A stretch of DNA of 21,355 nt from a virus, in IMG/VR virus record IMGVR_UViG_3300043119_000724, positions 1 through 21,355 of that record, one strand, 5' to 3'. Shown here piece after piece: positions 1 through 8,203 of the stretch. The notes beneath the pieces are model-generated. The model worked only from the letters and a program-made list of their open reading frames with translations. It did no database searches and had not been told where the DNA came from. Both the position numbers and the translations under genes were made by a program. Position 1 is the first letter of the stretch; each line of letters begins with the position of its first letter.

Positions 1-387
1 GACAGGATTTGATTGTTTCTTAACAGGTATCCCTGTTACTGCCACCTTAGGAGCACTTTCCACTATCATGTTAGCATTTTGAGATTTTACTTCGACAGTA
101 ACCTTTTTAGCAGCTTGTACTGTAAATGCTGAGGACCAAGGAACAAAGTAAGCATCTTCTGCTATTACTTCTAATTTAAGATTACCTTTGATATTCTCTC
201 CAAGAATTCCTCTTAGTTTTTTGATTGGGATTTGACATTTTCCATCTTTGTCAATTGTTCCGTTGAACATAAGATTCAATTCCTCTGATTCAACTACAAT
301 TCTAGCTATGCTTTTATCCAGAGATGCTCCTTCTATTTGTACATTGCATTCGAATATCTCAGTCTTGTCTGTAAATAGTTTATACAT
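1..387 (-). CDS. Hypothetical beta-rich protein, N-terminal part (runs off the window)
   Basis: An open frame starts with ATG at 387-385 and stays open to base 1, giving 129 residues beginning MYKLFTDKTEIFECNVQIEG. The start overlaps the stop of the upstream 107-aa gene as TAATG, which supports this start and suggests translational coupling. The visible part alternates short hydrophobic strands with charged residues and has no membrane segment or signal peptide, so it looks like an all-beta or mixed structural domain (residues about 1-95), followed by a Lys/Val-rich segment from about residue 96. I do not recognise the family. Its place downstream of the fibre genes makes a virion role plausible, but that is inference from context only. 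Confidence 0.75.
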   Translation of the reverse strand, partial: MYKLFTDKTEIFECNVQIEGASLDKSIARIVVESEELNLMFNGTIDKDGKCQIPIKKLRGILGENIKGNLKLEVIAEDAYFVPWSSAFTVQAAKKVTVEVKSQNANMIVESAPKVAVTGIPVKKQSNPV

Positions 388-710
388 TATAGTGTCAATT
401 TAACTGTGCTTAGAACTTCTTTGATTACTAATTTAACTTCCGAGATTGTGATCTTTCTGTCAACGATCTCTTTGGTTTCAATATACTCTTCCCCTTGTAC
501 CATGCAGATGATTTTTCGGAATTTCTTCCTTTTCTTTTCATCCTCAAAGTATTTATCTACATGAGATTTTCCTCTTCTTAAAGCCTCTGCTGCTCCTTCA
601 ATAAGAGCTACATCGTCCCAAGTAAAAGGATTTTTACTTTGTGAGGTACCAAATGGATTTGATTCCCAAGCAAAGTTCGCATTATCCCATGTAAAAGGCG
701 TTCTAGTCAT
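387..710 (-). CDS. Small protein with repeated NPFTWD motif
   Basis: This 107-residue protein has two copies of a PFTWD motif near the N-terminus (residues about 5-9 and 28-32), each followed by acidic and hydrophobic residues, plus an AWESNPFG segment between them. The middle is a charged helix (residues about 38-65, rich in Lys/Arg/Glu) and the C-terminus is another amphipathic segment. No membrane segment is seen. The gene lies alone behind a 75-nt spacer that carries a TATTTATA element, and its stop overlaps the start of the next gene (TAATG), so the two probably form one transcription unit. I do not know its function; a small virion or baseplate-associated protein is possible. Confidence 0.7.
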   Translation of the reverse strand: MTRTPFTWDNANFAWESNPFGTSQSKNPFTWDDVALIEGAAEALRRGKSHVDKYFEDEKKRKKFRKIICMVQGEEYIETKEIVDRKITISEVKLVIKEVLSTVKLTL

Positions 711-764
711 TTACTATATAATATAATGAATTCTTTTTGAGAATCAAACCAACAATGGGTTTAG

Positions 765-772
765 TATAAATA
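765..772 (-). promoter_or_regulatory. TATTTATA element upstream of the 107-aa gene
   Basis: The minus strand reads TTCA-TATTTATA-CTAA. It sits 54 nt before the ATG at 710, farther than most other copies. A short inverted repeat (AAACC/GGTTT, about 747-763) follows it in the leader. Promoter function is inferred from recurrence at other unit starts. Confidence 0.4.
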
Positions 773-785
773 TGAAGTAATTTAC

Positions 786-1127
786 TTATACTATTGGATC
801 AACAGGTACAATAAGGTCTACTGGTGGGGGTGTGTATTGTGTAAATACTGAATTTGAATTGATTGGTGTAGCATCTTTTAGATTATCAATCACAAAGTGA
901 TCTAAGGCATCAATTAGTTGTGTGTAAGCATCTGTGATGGCAGGATCATAAGTTAATGTGCTTTTATCAATGTTTTGATAACCAACTGCTCCTCCTGCTC
1001 CTGCAATCATAACATCCATTGATATTTGTCCTGCATATTGAAGGTGAGGAATTAAAGTTAAAAGTGGTGATTCGTAAATCAATCCTGATTGGGGGTTTTG
1101 GAAAAATCCTGTTACTTGTACTGCCAT
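786..1127 (-). CDS. Hypothetical 113-aa protein at the end of the fibre cluster
   Basis: A 113-residue protein that starts 13 nt after the first LamG gene upstream, behind an A/T-only leader (AAAAACAAAAACAAA before ATG). Residues about 35-50 form a Gly/Ala-rich hydrophobic stretch (MIAGAGGAVGY), residues about 60-85 look helical, and the C-terminus is Pro/Val/Asp-rich with a repeated IVPVDPIV-like ending. It is not clearly a transmembrane protein. I do not recognise the family. Being last in a row of receptor-type proteins, it may be a fibre-tip, trimerisation or attachment component, but nothing in the sequence proves that. Confidence 0.65.
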   Translation of the reverse strand: MAVQVTGFFQNPQSGLIYESPLLTLIPHLQYAGQISMDVMIAGAGGAVGYQNIDKSTLTYDPAITDAYTQLIDALDHFVIDNLKDATPINSNSVFTQYTPPPVDLIVPVDPIV

Positions 1128-1140
1128 TTTGTTTTTGTTT

Positions 1141-1833
1141 TTAAGTTAAATTAAATCTTGTTTTTGTTGCGTTATAGTTTTGTAGTACTTCTTGGGCTGA
1201 GAGTGCTCTGTTGTATATTTGGGTTGAAGCTATTCGGCCTGGGAATCTGATAGGGGTTCCTGTTATACTTGTTCCTAATCTATTATACAAAGCATTATTT
1301 GTTAAGGTATTAGTATTAGCACTTGCAAACGGTGTTTGTAAAATACCGTTCACATAAATTGATAGGGTATATGGTGATCCCGCTAGGGCTGTCCCAACTA
1401 TATAATACCAGGTGTTAGTAGATAGTGAAGTGTTTATACTCATATAACCTGCATTTACTGCTATAAAAAGTCTATTTGTATTGTCTATAGCTAGTGTATA
1501 TCCAGCTGTCCCACTACCTAAATTACCACCATCAACTAAAGGTCTAAATGCACTATTTAGTGTTGTTATATTAAAATAACAAGCAAGAGAAAAAGAAGAG
1601 TTGTTTGGTATACTATTTGTAGCAGTTTGTACATAATCATTAGTTCCATCAAAAACAATTGCTCCGCCATTTTGATTACTATACCCAGAACCACTTACCA
1701 ACGTTCCATTATTCCCATTCCCACTCATATCACTCCAAGTGGTAGAACCACTAACATATGATTTCGAATTAGCAGCATCTAAATACAATACTAATCCATT
1801 TGTAACTATATTATTTCTTGTACTTACTGCCAT
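1141..1833 (-). CDS. LamG/concanavalin A-like lectin-fold protein, paralogue 1
   Basis: This 230-residue protein has the hallmarks of a LamG_3/concanavalin A-like jelly-roll domain spanning nearly its whole length: the N-terminal LVLYLDAANSKSYVSGS segment (about 14-30), W-x-D-x-SGNGNNGTL (about 33-44), an FDGTNDYV strand (about 61-68), an NTWYYIVGT strand in the middle and a GRIASTQIYNRALSAQEV strand-helix close near the end. Known proteins of this fold bind carbohydrates or act as decoration domains; here a host-surface glycan-binding role is inferred. It is the third of three tandem paralogues; its ends match the other two closely while the centre is different. It starts 1 nt beyond the stop of the upstream paralogue. 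Confidence 0.85.
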   Translation of the reverse strand: MAVSTRNNIVTNGLVLYLDAANSKSYVSGSTTWSDMSGNGNNGTLVSGSGYSNQNGGAIVFDGTNDYVQTATNSIPNNSSFSLACYFNITTLNSAFRPLVDGGNLGSGTAGYTLAIDNTNRLFIAVNAGYMSINTSLSTNTWYYIVGTALAGSPYTLSIYVNGILQTPFASANTNTLTNNALYNRLGTSITGTPIRFPGRIASTQIYNRALSAQEVLQNYNATKTRFNLT

Positions 1834-1834
1834 A

Positions 1835-2569
1835 TTATGATAATGCGAATCTAGATTTTAATGCGTTGTAGTTTTGTGTTACTTCTGTGGCTGAGAGTGC
1901 TCTGTTGTAAATTCTTACTATAGCGTTATCGGCATTTGTGTAAAGGGCGTTTAAATTTGAATTATTGATTCTTAAGTTTCTACCAACATTATTTATAACA
2001 GAAGATGATGTAAATCCTGATGGACTTACGTTTTGCTTTAATACTCCATTAAGATATGTTTGCAGCGCACCTCCACTCCTTACTCCCACTAATTGATACC
2101 AAGTGTTTAAAGATAGTGGTTCTGAGCTTTCTCCTGTCCCGTATGCTGTTGTCCCTACTTCTACTACGAAACCGTATGTGTCACCAGTTCCATTAGTACC
2201 ATTTCCTATGAGTAACAACCATTCATTGGAACTTGGACCAGCACCACTATTCCATTTGTTAGGTCCCCATATATTATCGTAGCCAGCTGATGTAGTTAGT
2301 TTCCTAAACCAGTATTCCACAGTAAAATTATTTGCTCCAAAATCTAATGATGTGTTATCAATAACCTCAATATAGTCATTAGTACCATCACATCTTATAT
2401 ACCCCCCATTCTGACTACTGAAGGTGGGTCCGTTAATTAAACTGCCACTATTGTTATTACCACTCACATCATTCCACACAGTGGATCCAGATACATATGA
2501 TTTAGTATTAGCAGCATCTAAATTTAAAACTAATCCGTTTGTTACTATGGGTGGTGTTCCGTAATACAT
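1835..2569 (-). CDS. LamG/concanavalin A-like lectin-fold protein, paralogue 2
   Basis: A 244-residue protein built like its two neighbours: LVLNLDAANTKSYVSGS at about residues 13-29, W-N-D-V-SGNNNSGSL at about 32-43, a CDGTNDYIEV strand at about 60-69, a long variable middle (about 70-205), then VRIYNRALSATEVTQNYNA at about 217-235. The middle contains FTVEYWF and NTWYQLVGVR strands typical of LamG_3 domains. No signal peptide or membrane segment is present, as expected of a phage virion protein. It is 3 nt downstream of paralogue 3 and 1 nt upstream of paralogue 1, so the three are almost certainly co-transcribed. Glycan binding on the host surface is the likely role by family, not shown directly. 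Confidence 0.85.
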   Translation of the reverse strand: MYYGTPPIVTNGLVLNLDAANTKSYVSGSTVWNDVSGNNNSGSLINGPTFSSQNGGYIRCDGTNDYIEVIDNTSLDFGANNFTVEYWFRKLTTSAGYDNIWGPNKWNSGAGPSSNEWLLLIGNGTNGTGDTYGFVVEVGTTAYGTGESSEPLSLNTWYQLVGVRSGGALQTYLNGVLKQNVSPSGFTSSSVINNVGRNLRINNSNLNALYTNADNAIVRIYNRALSATEVTQNYNALKSRFALS

Positions 2570-2572
2570 AAT

Positions 2573-3289
2573 TTATGATAAGTTAAAACGGGTTTTTAAT
2601 GCATCGTAATTTTGTTTGACTTCTTGGGCTGATAGTGCTCTGTTATAGGTTTGTATGTTTGATATTTTACCTTTAAAATTAATAGCGTATGCAGGGTCAG
2701 AAGTACTATCAGTAATATCAAATGATCCATTTACTGTATTTATATTACGTTCTAATCCAGCATCAGCTACACCATTTTTGTAAATAGTTAATCTTGGGAA
2801 GGATACTCCTGTTGTAACAGTTATTGCAACATGATTCCAAATATCTCTATCTATTGAAAATGTTGATACATAGTTTATAACATTTCCCCATAAAATAAAT
2901 TTTCTATTATTATAAGTAGTACCTCCGACTGAAAGCATGAAGAACTGCCCATTTGAGTTATTACCATACCCAAATAGAGGAGATAAATCTCCAACATAGT
3001 CGGTGGATGAGTTATCTTGTACCCACCCCATCATAGTTCTATTTGATGTTCCTGTTGGTAGAGTTGATAGTACTCCTAAAGAAGCGTAATTAGTTGTCCC
3101 GTTAAATACAATACTACCACCGTTTGTAGGATCAAAAGCAGGGTTACTAAACAATGATCCAGTATACCCATTTCCACTCATATCATTCCAAATAGTGGAA
3201 CCACTTACATATGATCTTCTATTGGCAGCATCTAGATGTAAAACTAACCCACTAGTTACTATTGGAGGTGTATTTTTAAATATTGCCAT
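2573..3289 (-). CDS. LamG/concanavalin A-like lectin-fold protein, paralogue 3
   Basis: A 238-residue protein and the first translated of the LamG trio. Conserved parts are LVLHLDAANRRSYVSGS (about 16-32), W-N-D-M-SGNGYTGSL (about 35-46), an FNGTTNYASL strand (about 63-72), MMGWVQD and IWNHVAITV strands in the middle, and IQTYNRALSAQEVKQNYDA towards the C-terminus. The central third is strongly diverged from the other two copies. It follows the large fibre gene by 9 nt. A TATTTATA octamer lies inside the end of that fibre gene, 44 nt before this start, and could give the LamG genes their own transcript. A receptor-binding or fibre-decoration role is inferred from fold and position. Confidence 0.85.
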   Translation of the reverse strand: MAIFKNTPPIVTSGLVLHLDAANRRSYVSGSTIWNDMSGNGYTGSLFSNPAFDPTNGGSIVFNGTTNYASLGVLSTLPTGTSNRTMMGWVQDNSSTDYVGDLSPLFGYGNNSNGQFFMLSVGGTTYNNRKFILWGNVINYVSTFSIDRDIWNHVAITVTTGVSFPRLTIYKNGVADAGLERNINTVNGSFDITDSTSDPAYAINFKGKISNIQTYNRALSAQEVKQNYDALKTRFNLS

Positions 3290-3298
3290 AACTAAATT

Positions 3299-6184
3299 TT
3301 AAAAGAAACTTGCACTCATGTACCTTGTTCCATTATAAATAAATAATAAAGATCCTGACCAATAAGCACTTCCTGTTTGAGGAGTTGCTGATTGTGATAG
3401 TGGTAGTATGAATGAACCTGATACTTGTAAAGTACCATTTATGTTAACTTGTGATCCTGTTTTCTCAAGAACAACTCTTGGGAAATCATATATCTTAACT
3501 CCCCAATCTGAAGTTGCTTCTATGATTGGTAAACCTGAAACATCATTTACCATGTAAATGGAACCTGACGTTACATCAGTAACTGTAAGTTGTGATCCAG
3601 CTGAAGTTGATCCAAAATCTGCAATTATGTTTGTACCACCAGTTGCTGTTGCATTACTTGAGGTAAAAGTAGCTGCTACTCTAAAAGCAGTTTCAGTTTG
3701 TGATCCTGTTGTTTGGAAGAATGTTGGTGTAATGTTTACACCATAATACTGTCCTCCAACTACTGCTGAGGCAGATATGATTGGTGATATACTAAAGGCA
3801 GATTGTGATACTGCAAGTGACATTGTAGGTGAAGTAAAAGATACTTGACCTATATCGTTTATTGTAAGTAGGTTGGTTGGTGTTGAGTTTTGGAGTAGGA
3901 ATGTGGTTGTGGCTGAAGTTGCGCCTGAGCCTTTAACTGTTAGTTTTGCTAAGTCTGTTGTGGTGTTTAGTAAAAAGTTTCCGTTTCCTTTTACTCTTAA
4001 TTTTTCATCACTTGTTCCTCTTAAAACAAAATCCCATCCATTTCCTGATGCAAAGGAAAATCCTGTTGCAGGAGAAGATTTATAGTAAGTAACAACACCA
4101 CCTCCTAAATCTAAATCAGTACTAGAAACCTTTAAAGTAGTTATTCCTGTGCTGTTAAATGAAATATTATTTGTTGAGTTTCCAATTGCAAACTCCCAAG
4201 AAGACAACCATCCTGTTGGATTTATAAAAAATCTATATCCTCCTGCTGCGTGTAGTGTGCCAAACAACTCGTAAGCACTACCAAATTGGATTGTATTGTT
4301 TGAAGTATCGGTATAGTATTTTTTTGTAAATACCCCACCATCTAAATATAATTTAGTAACAGGCGCATTTGTTCCAATCCCAACATTACCCGAACCACTT
4401 ACAAATACAATACTTGAAGAGGCTGGTGAGTCTATTCTTAATAGATTAGCTGATGAAGCACCTGAGATGTGAAGGGATGCTGAGGGGGTTGTTGTCCCTA
4501 TACCTACATTTCCTCCACCACCATTTAGTAGTAAACTTGTTCCGTTTGCAGATAAGTATGCGTAAGTACTACCGTCTCCTAGTCGTATACCACCTACACC
4601 ATTTGGTCCCATGGTACTGTTGTATCCAACAATATTTTGAGTAAGTCCAACTCTATTGGAAGTGTTGTAACCTACATCAAATGTTCCTGAGTTTGTTTTA
4701 ACAAATGATGTATCTGCTCCTCTGACTTCTAGTTGAGATCCTGGTGTTGAAGTTCCAACACCTACTCTACTTCCACTTACATATAAAGTACCATCTACGT
4801 TTAGTGAACCTGCAGTACCTGATCCTGTTACGAGAAGTTTGTGTCCTGTGTCTGTTGTACTGTTTATTAGAACATTACCTGTTGATTGGGCTATAATCAT
4901 TAACTTATTAGCTCCACTTCCAAAATACATATGCCCAAAAGAAGGAGTCAAGTAAGTTGACCCAATATACATACCATTTGCCCTTGCTCCACTTTTCCAT
5001 AAATAAATAATAGATGAATCACCACCAACGTCTAGAGTACCTGCTATACCTACGTTTGTGTTTAATTCTGCACCGTGACTTAAAGTAGAGTTATATTGAG
5101 CATAAGAACTTCCTATTTTTAAACTTAAATTTTTGACACCTGTAAAAGCGCCATTTGTAAAAGTTGGTGAAATATCTAAACCTGCAAGTGTGTCGCTGTT
5201 TGCAGCAGCTACTAAAGTTGAGTTAATATTTACCCCCCTTGCAATAGAACTTGTAGCAGTTGTTGAACCTGAGATGTGAAGTAATGCAGAGGGGTTGTTT
5301 GTTCCAATTCCAACGTATGCTGTTGTAGCAGGTATAGCTATTGCAGTAGTTCCTTGGGAAATACTTCCCCCTAAGTACGTAGTTCCTGACAGGTCTGTGT
5401 TCTTAACATAAACATCTTGGTATCTTCCTGGGAGTATTTTGAATCCAATACTGTCTTGTTCGATTCTTCCCCAATAGTTTGAATTATATCCGCCAACGTT
5501 TCCAGTAAGTCTAAACCACATTTGTGTTTTGTAGTTACCTGTAGCATCACTTCCACCATCTTTTACTTGAATGATTCCATCATTACCTGCTCCATAAGTT
5601 GCTGCGTATGGAAAAGATGTTCCTATTGCAAAACTAGCAGATGAAAATCTAGCTGAACCTGATACATCTAAGGATGCTGAAGGTGTTGAAGTTCCTATAC
5701 CAACACTACCACTTACTTCAAAAATTCCAGAAGAAGTAATATGATCACCACCCTGTCCTTTCATCAAAGCATTTAGAGTAGTACCTTGCTCATTTCCAAT
5801 TCCTGAAGAGTTTCTAGGACCAGAAATTAACATACCACCATCGTAAGATGATCCTGATGGGTTAGAATAAATCCATCTATTGTTTAATGAATCCCAAAAG
5901 ATTGATCCAGTTGAACTGTTACCAAACGATCCTGAATCAACTACTGTTATTCCTCCAAATCTAGTGGCTGGATTGTCTGTGTTGAGTGTGATTATGTTTG
6001 ACCCAACTTGAACAATTGATGCTGTTGAGTAAGTAAAAGATGAAGTTCCTATTACACTTAAGTTACCAACAATGCTAACATCTTGGGTTAGTGGTCCAAT
6101 AGAAGAGGCATATGAAGCAGTACCAAATAAAGATCCTGTTAAATTTGCACTTATTTGTTTGCTTTGAATTAACTTTAATGACAT
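3299..6184 (-). CDS. Large tail-fibre-like protein with VGIGT-type repeats
   Basis: A 961-residue Ser/Gly/Thr/Asn-rich protein, the largest here. It contains five spaced copies of a (N)VGIGTxxPSAxLxxSG unit beginning at about residues 161, 291, 474, 560 and 601, with degenerate versions such as NVLINSTTDTGHKLLV near 437. These units occur in phage and bacterial beta-helical or trimeric fibre proteins and separate longer variable segments. The N-terminus (NLTGSLFGTASYASS, about 14-28) may be the virion-attachment end; the C-terminus ends in a short strand segment (SGSLLFIYNGTRYMSASFF). I see no S74-type intramolecular chaperone signature at the C-terminus. It lies 5 nt after the gp15-like gene and 9 nt before the LamG genes, consistent with a host-recognition cassette. 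Exact fibre type (long, short or baseplate) is unknown. Confidence 0.8.
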   Translation of the reverse strand: MSLKLIQSKQISANLTGSLFGTASYASSIGPLTQDVSIVGNLSVIGTSSFTYSTASIVQVGSNIITLNTDNPATRFGGITVVDSGSFGNSSTGSIFWDSLNNRWIYSNPSGSSYDGGMLISGPRNSSGIGNEQGTTLNALMKGQGGDHITSSGIFEVSGSVGIGTSTPSASLDVSGSARFSSASFAIGTSFPYAATYGAGNDGIIQVKDGGSDATGNYKTQMWFRLTGNVGGYNSNYWGRIEQDSIGFKILPGRYQDVYVKNTDLSGTTYLGGSISQGTTAIAIPATTAYVGIGTNNPSALLHISGSTTATSSIARGVNINSTLVAAANSDTLAGLDISPTFTNGAFTGVKNLSLKIGSSYAQYNSTLSHGAELNTNVGIAGTLDVGGDSSIIYLWKSGARANGMYIGSTYLTPSFGHMYFGSGANKLMIIAQSTGNVLINSTTDTGHKLLVTGSGTAGSLNVDGTLYVSGSRVGVGTSTPGSQLEVRGADTSFVKTNSGTFDVGYNTSNRVGLTQNIVGYNSTMGPNGVGGIRLGDGSTYAYLSANGTSLLLNGGGGNVGIGTTTPSASLHISGASSANLLRIDSPASSSIVFVSGSGNVGIGTNAPVTKLYLDGGVFTKKYYTDTSNNTIQFGSAYELFGTLHAAGGYRFFINPTGWLSSWEFAIGNSTNNISFNSTGITTLKVSSTDLDLGGGVVTYYKSSPATGFSFASGNGWDFVLRGTSDEKLRVKGNGNFLLNTTTDLAKLTVKGSGATSATTTFLLQNSTPTNLLTINDIGQVSFTSPTMSLAVSQSAFSISPIISASAVVGGQYYGVNITPTFFQTTGSQTETAFRVAATFTSSNATATGGTNIIADFGSTSAGSQLTVTDVTSGSIYMVNDVSGLPIIEATSDWGVKIYDFPRVVLEKTGSQVNINGTLQVSGSFILPLSQSATPQTGSAYWSGSLLFIYNGTRYMSASFF
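3334..3341 (-). promoter_or_regulatory. TATTTATA octamer inside the fibre gene end, upstream of the LamG trio
   Basis: The minus strand reads TATT-TATTTATA-ATGG within the codons for the C-terminal LLFIYNG of the fibre. It lies 44 nt before the ATG at 3289. It may be an internal promoter for the receptor-type genes or a chance match forced by the protein code. Confidence 0.25.
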
Positions 6185-6189
6185 ATCTC

Positions 6190-7407
6190 TTAACTAAATT
6201 TACCTACTAATATTACCTGGTCTGATGAATCTAAGGCAAAACCTAAATCAAGAAATGCAACTCTTATGTTACTTCCTGATTGTTGTGTTGTTCTATTTGC
6301 TGTTGGAATTGGAACACCATTTATGTAAACAGTAAAGTCTGCTTCTGTTATGGCTGGGAATCCGTCTGGTGGAGTAGCTATTGTCCTGTTATTGAATGTA
6401 GCGTCATCGGTGATAACTAAATCGGCTACTGCTGTTGTTACCAATCCTACATAAGCTATTTGCTCTGCTGTCATTCCTGATCCTCCTGTTGATCCTCCTG
6501 CTGGAGCAGCGTCAAAGAATCTACTTGGTGCTGCTGAGGCTGGTGTAGATGCTTTAGCATTTAAAATTTCACTTGATCCTGCTGTTTCTAAACTAAACCT
6601 AACTGCTGCTTTAGAGAAGTACTTATTTGAGTTTCCAATATTTGTATTAATAGAATCCGGTACAATGTACCCTGCTATCTTAATTTGAAACGAAGTCTTA
6701 ACCGTTCTATCACCTCCTTGTACCAATTCAGTTACTGTTGTATAAGTATCAATTGCAGCTCTAAATTTGAATCTTTCCGGATCACCCCAATATGAGTCTG
6801 ATGCAAAGTTAATTGATTCCACTATATTGTTCATTTGCTCTACATACTCTGTAAATACAGTGCAAGAGTAGACTAAATTAACATAGTCTGGCATAATTAC
6901 TCCGTAGTATTCTGTAACAGCCTCTCTGTTATTTAATGCAGCAAAGTTATCGTAGAAATTCTTTTGCGAGTATCTTTTTTGAAAAATACCAAAATGATTT
7001 GGATTATTTGCATCCAATTTATTACCTAGAGTTCTATTTTTTTCAACAGAATCTCTTTTAAACATAATAAGTGGAGTCTGGATTTTGCCATTATTGTCTC
7101 TGTAAAACCCATCTTTCTGCATTGCAGCCCATCTTTCTGGTGAACCATACAGTACCGGTACGTTTATTTTAGTTCCATTTTGAATAACTGATGGTCTGAT
7201 TACGTTGTTAAAGTAGTAAAAGATTGCCTCATCTGCGTCTTTTAGTCCAACTGAGAATTGTTTTACATCGTCATTCTTTCTAGTTCTCTGATTTTCTCTT
7301 TTTTTAGTAGAAGGTACAGGAGCCTTGCCGTTATTCAAATACGGTTCGATAGTGTCTTGAGATATCTCGACTTGTGATTTCGGTATTGGTTTTCTTGATG
7401 TGGCCAT
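6190..7407 (-). CDS. gp15-like tail completion / sheath-terminator protein with extra C-terminal domain
   Basis: A 405-residue protein. Residues about 50-275 match the T4 gp15 pattern as I remember it: a YYFNNVIRPSV start, INVPVLYGSPERWAAM (81-96), LVYSCTVFTEYVEQMNNIVES (178-198) and TVKTSFQIKIAGYIVPD (235-251). In T4, gp15 caps the tail tube and sheath and joins the tail to the head neck. T4 gp15 is about 270 residues; here a Gly/Ser/Ala linker (about 285-311) leads to an additional domain of about 95 residues with strands such as DFTVYINGVPIP and DSSDQVILVGKF. The basic N-terminus (1-50) is also extra. The start overlaps the upstream stop as TAATG, so it is coupled with the neck genes. Family assignment is by pattern, without a search. 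Confidence 0.7.
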   Translation of the reverse strand: MATSRKPIPKSQVEISQDTIEPYLNNGKAPVPSTKKRENQRTRKNDDVKQFSVGLKDADEAIFYYFNNVIRPSVIQNGTKINVPVLYGSPERWAAMQKDGFYRDNNGKIQTPLIMFKRDSVEKNRTLGNKLDANNPNHFGIFQKRYSQKNFYDNFAALNNREAVTEYYGVIMPDYVNLVYSCTVFTEYVEQMNNIVESINFASDSYWGDPERFKFRAAIDTYTTVTELVQGGDRTVKTSFQIKIAGYIVPDSINTNIGNSNKYFSKAAVRFSLETAGSSEILNAKASTPASAAPSRFFDAAPAGGSTGGSGMTAEQIAYVGLVTTAVADLVITDDATFNNRTIATPPDGFPAITEADFTVYINGVPIPTANRTTQQSGSNIRVAFLDLGFALDSSDQVILVGKFS

Positions 7408-7895
7408 TAGATTCTCTGTTTAACTACTCCTACTTTGTCTGCTCTTGTTAAGTGAGTAATGCAAATAATTGATAATGTACCTCCGAAGTCTGGTCCATAA
7501 GTGGTTAGTGCATAGTTCTCGTCTTTCCCTAGGAATAACTGGTTCTCCGTGGTGTTATCCACTTCATAGTAATCTTCATTCCACATGATGATATCCCCTA
7601 CCTCAGGGAAGGTATTTGTATCTTTTAGATCTTGTCTAAGGAATGCAAATTCTACATCACGACTACTGTCTGGACCAAAGTCATCTACTGTGGTTTGCTG
7701 ATCACCTCTTTTAATTAAACAGTTCAGTTTAACTGGTGACCAGAATACTTTATCGGCTGCTTCACCATATATATTGGCTTGAGTTTGTTCTAAAGACATT
7801 TTGTAGTAAAGAATTTCTTGCTCTACTACATCGGATAGCAACTCTCTGTTTATATTTACAAAAAGTGCAAAGTCTCTCTGGCTTCCAAATATCAT
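7407..7895 (-). CDS. Putative neck / head-closure protein (gp14-like)
   Basis: A 162-residue protein with conserved-looking blocks: an N-terminal helix (INRELLSDVVEQEILYYKM, about 14-32), NIYGEAADKVFWSPVKLNCLI (about 41-61), a VDDFGPDSSRDVEFAFLR strand pair (about 70-87), and PEVGDIIMWNEDYYEVD (about 97-113). The beta-rich GD-x-I-x(4)-YYEV pattern is common in small head-closure and neck proteins that sit under the portal and seal the filled head. It is coupled by TAATG at both ends, between the 102-aa gene and the gp15-like gene, which fits a neck role. I am fairly confident that it is a connector-region protein, less so that it is the exact gp14 equivalent. Confidence 0.6.
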   Translation of the reverse strand: MIFGSQRDFALFVNINRELLSDVVEQEILYYKMSLEQTQANIYGEAADKVFWSPVKLNCLIKRGDQQTTVDDFGPDSSRDVEFAFLRQDLKDTNTFPEVGDIIMWNEDYYEVDNTTENQLFLGKDENYALTTYGPDFGGTLSIICITHLTRADKVGVVKQRI

Positions 7896-8203
7896 TAGCT
7901 ACCTACTGTTTCTATAGATTTTTCAGATACTTCTACTTTTTTAATATTGGGAACCAATCTAAAAGTATCCTTTTTTAATTTTGCAAATACAACTGACCCT
8001 GGTTTTGATGTAAGTATTTTTACCTTTAATACAACTACGTTCGTATCTTCGTTAGAATCGATTGCCGTTACACGGGTTACCCCGGGCATGGCTCTTACAA
8101 AATCGGCTACCTCTGATGCTGATATTTCATCTGAATGACCGATTCGTATCAAACCCTGGTACATTGTAAAGGTTACTTCTGTTAATAAGTCTCTTAGTTT
8201 CAT
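7895..8203 (-). CDS. Small alpha/beta protein, possible ferredoxin-like fold, in the neck operon
   Basis: A 102-residue protein whose predicted order is strand (TMYQGLIRIGH), helix (ASEVADFVRAM), strand (VTRVTAIDS), strand (NVVVLKVKILT), helix (SVVFAKLKKDTFRL), strand (IKKVEVSEK). This beta-alpha-beta-beta-alpha-beta layout is that of ferredoxin-like or ACT-like folds, which often act as small binding or oligomerising modules. No catalytic residues stand out. Both ends overlap neighbours as TAATG, so it is made together with the neck proteins. A structural or assembly-helper role is inferred from position; I cannot name the family. Confidence 0.65.
   Translation of the reverse strand: MKLRDLLTEVTFTMYQGLIRIGHSDEISASEVADFVRAMPGVTRVTAIDSNEDTNVVVLKVKILTSKPGSVVFAKLKKDTFRLVPNIKKVEVSEKSIETVGS

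Noticed and set aside
1141-3289. LamG trio as one gene broken by frameshifts
   Set aside because: Each has its own ATG, a full set of domain blocks from start to end and a clean stop, so they are complete paralogues.
1141-3289. Diversity-generating retroelement acting on the LamG genes
   Set aside because: No reverse transcriptase, template repeat or adenine-biased variable repeat is visible in the window.
5371-5559. Minus-strand 62-codon frame inside the fibre gene
   Set aside because: It overlaps the 961-aa fibre in another frame and shows no family feature; the repeat-bearing fibre frame explains the sequence.
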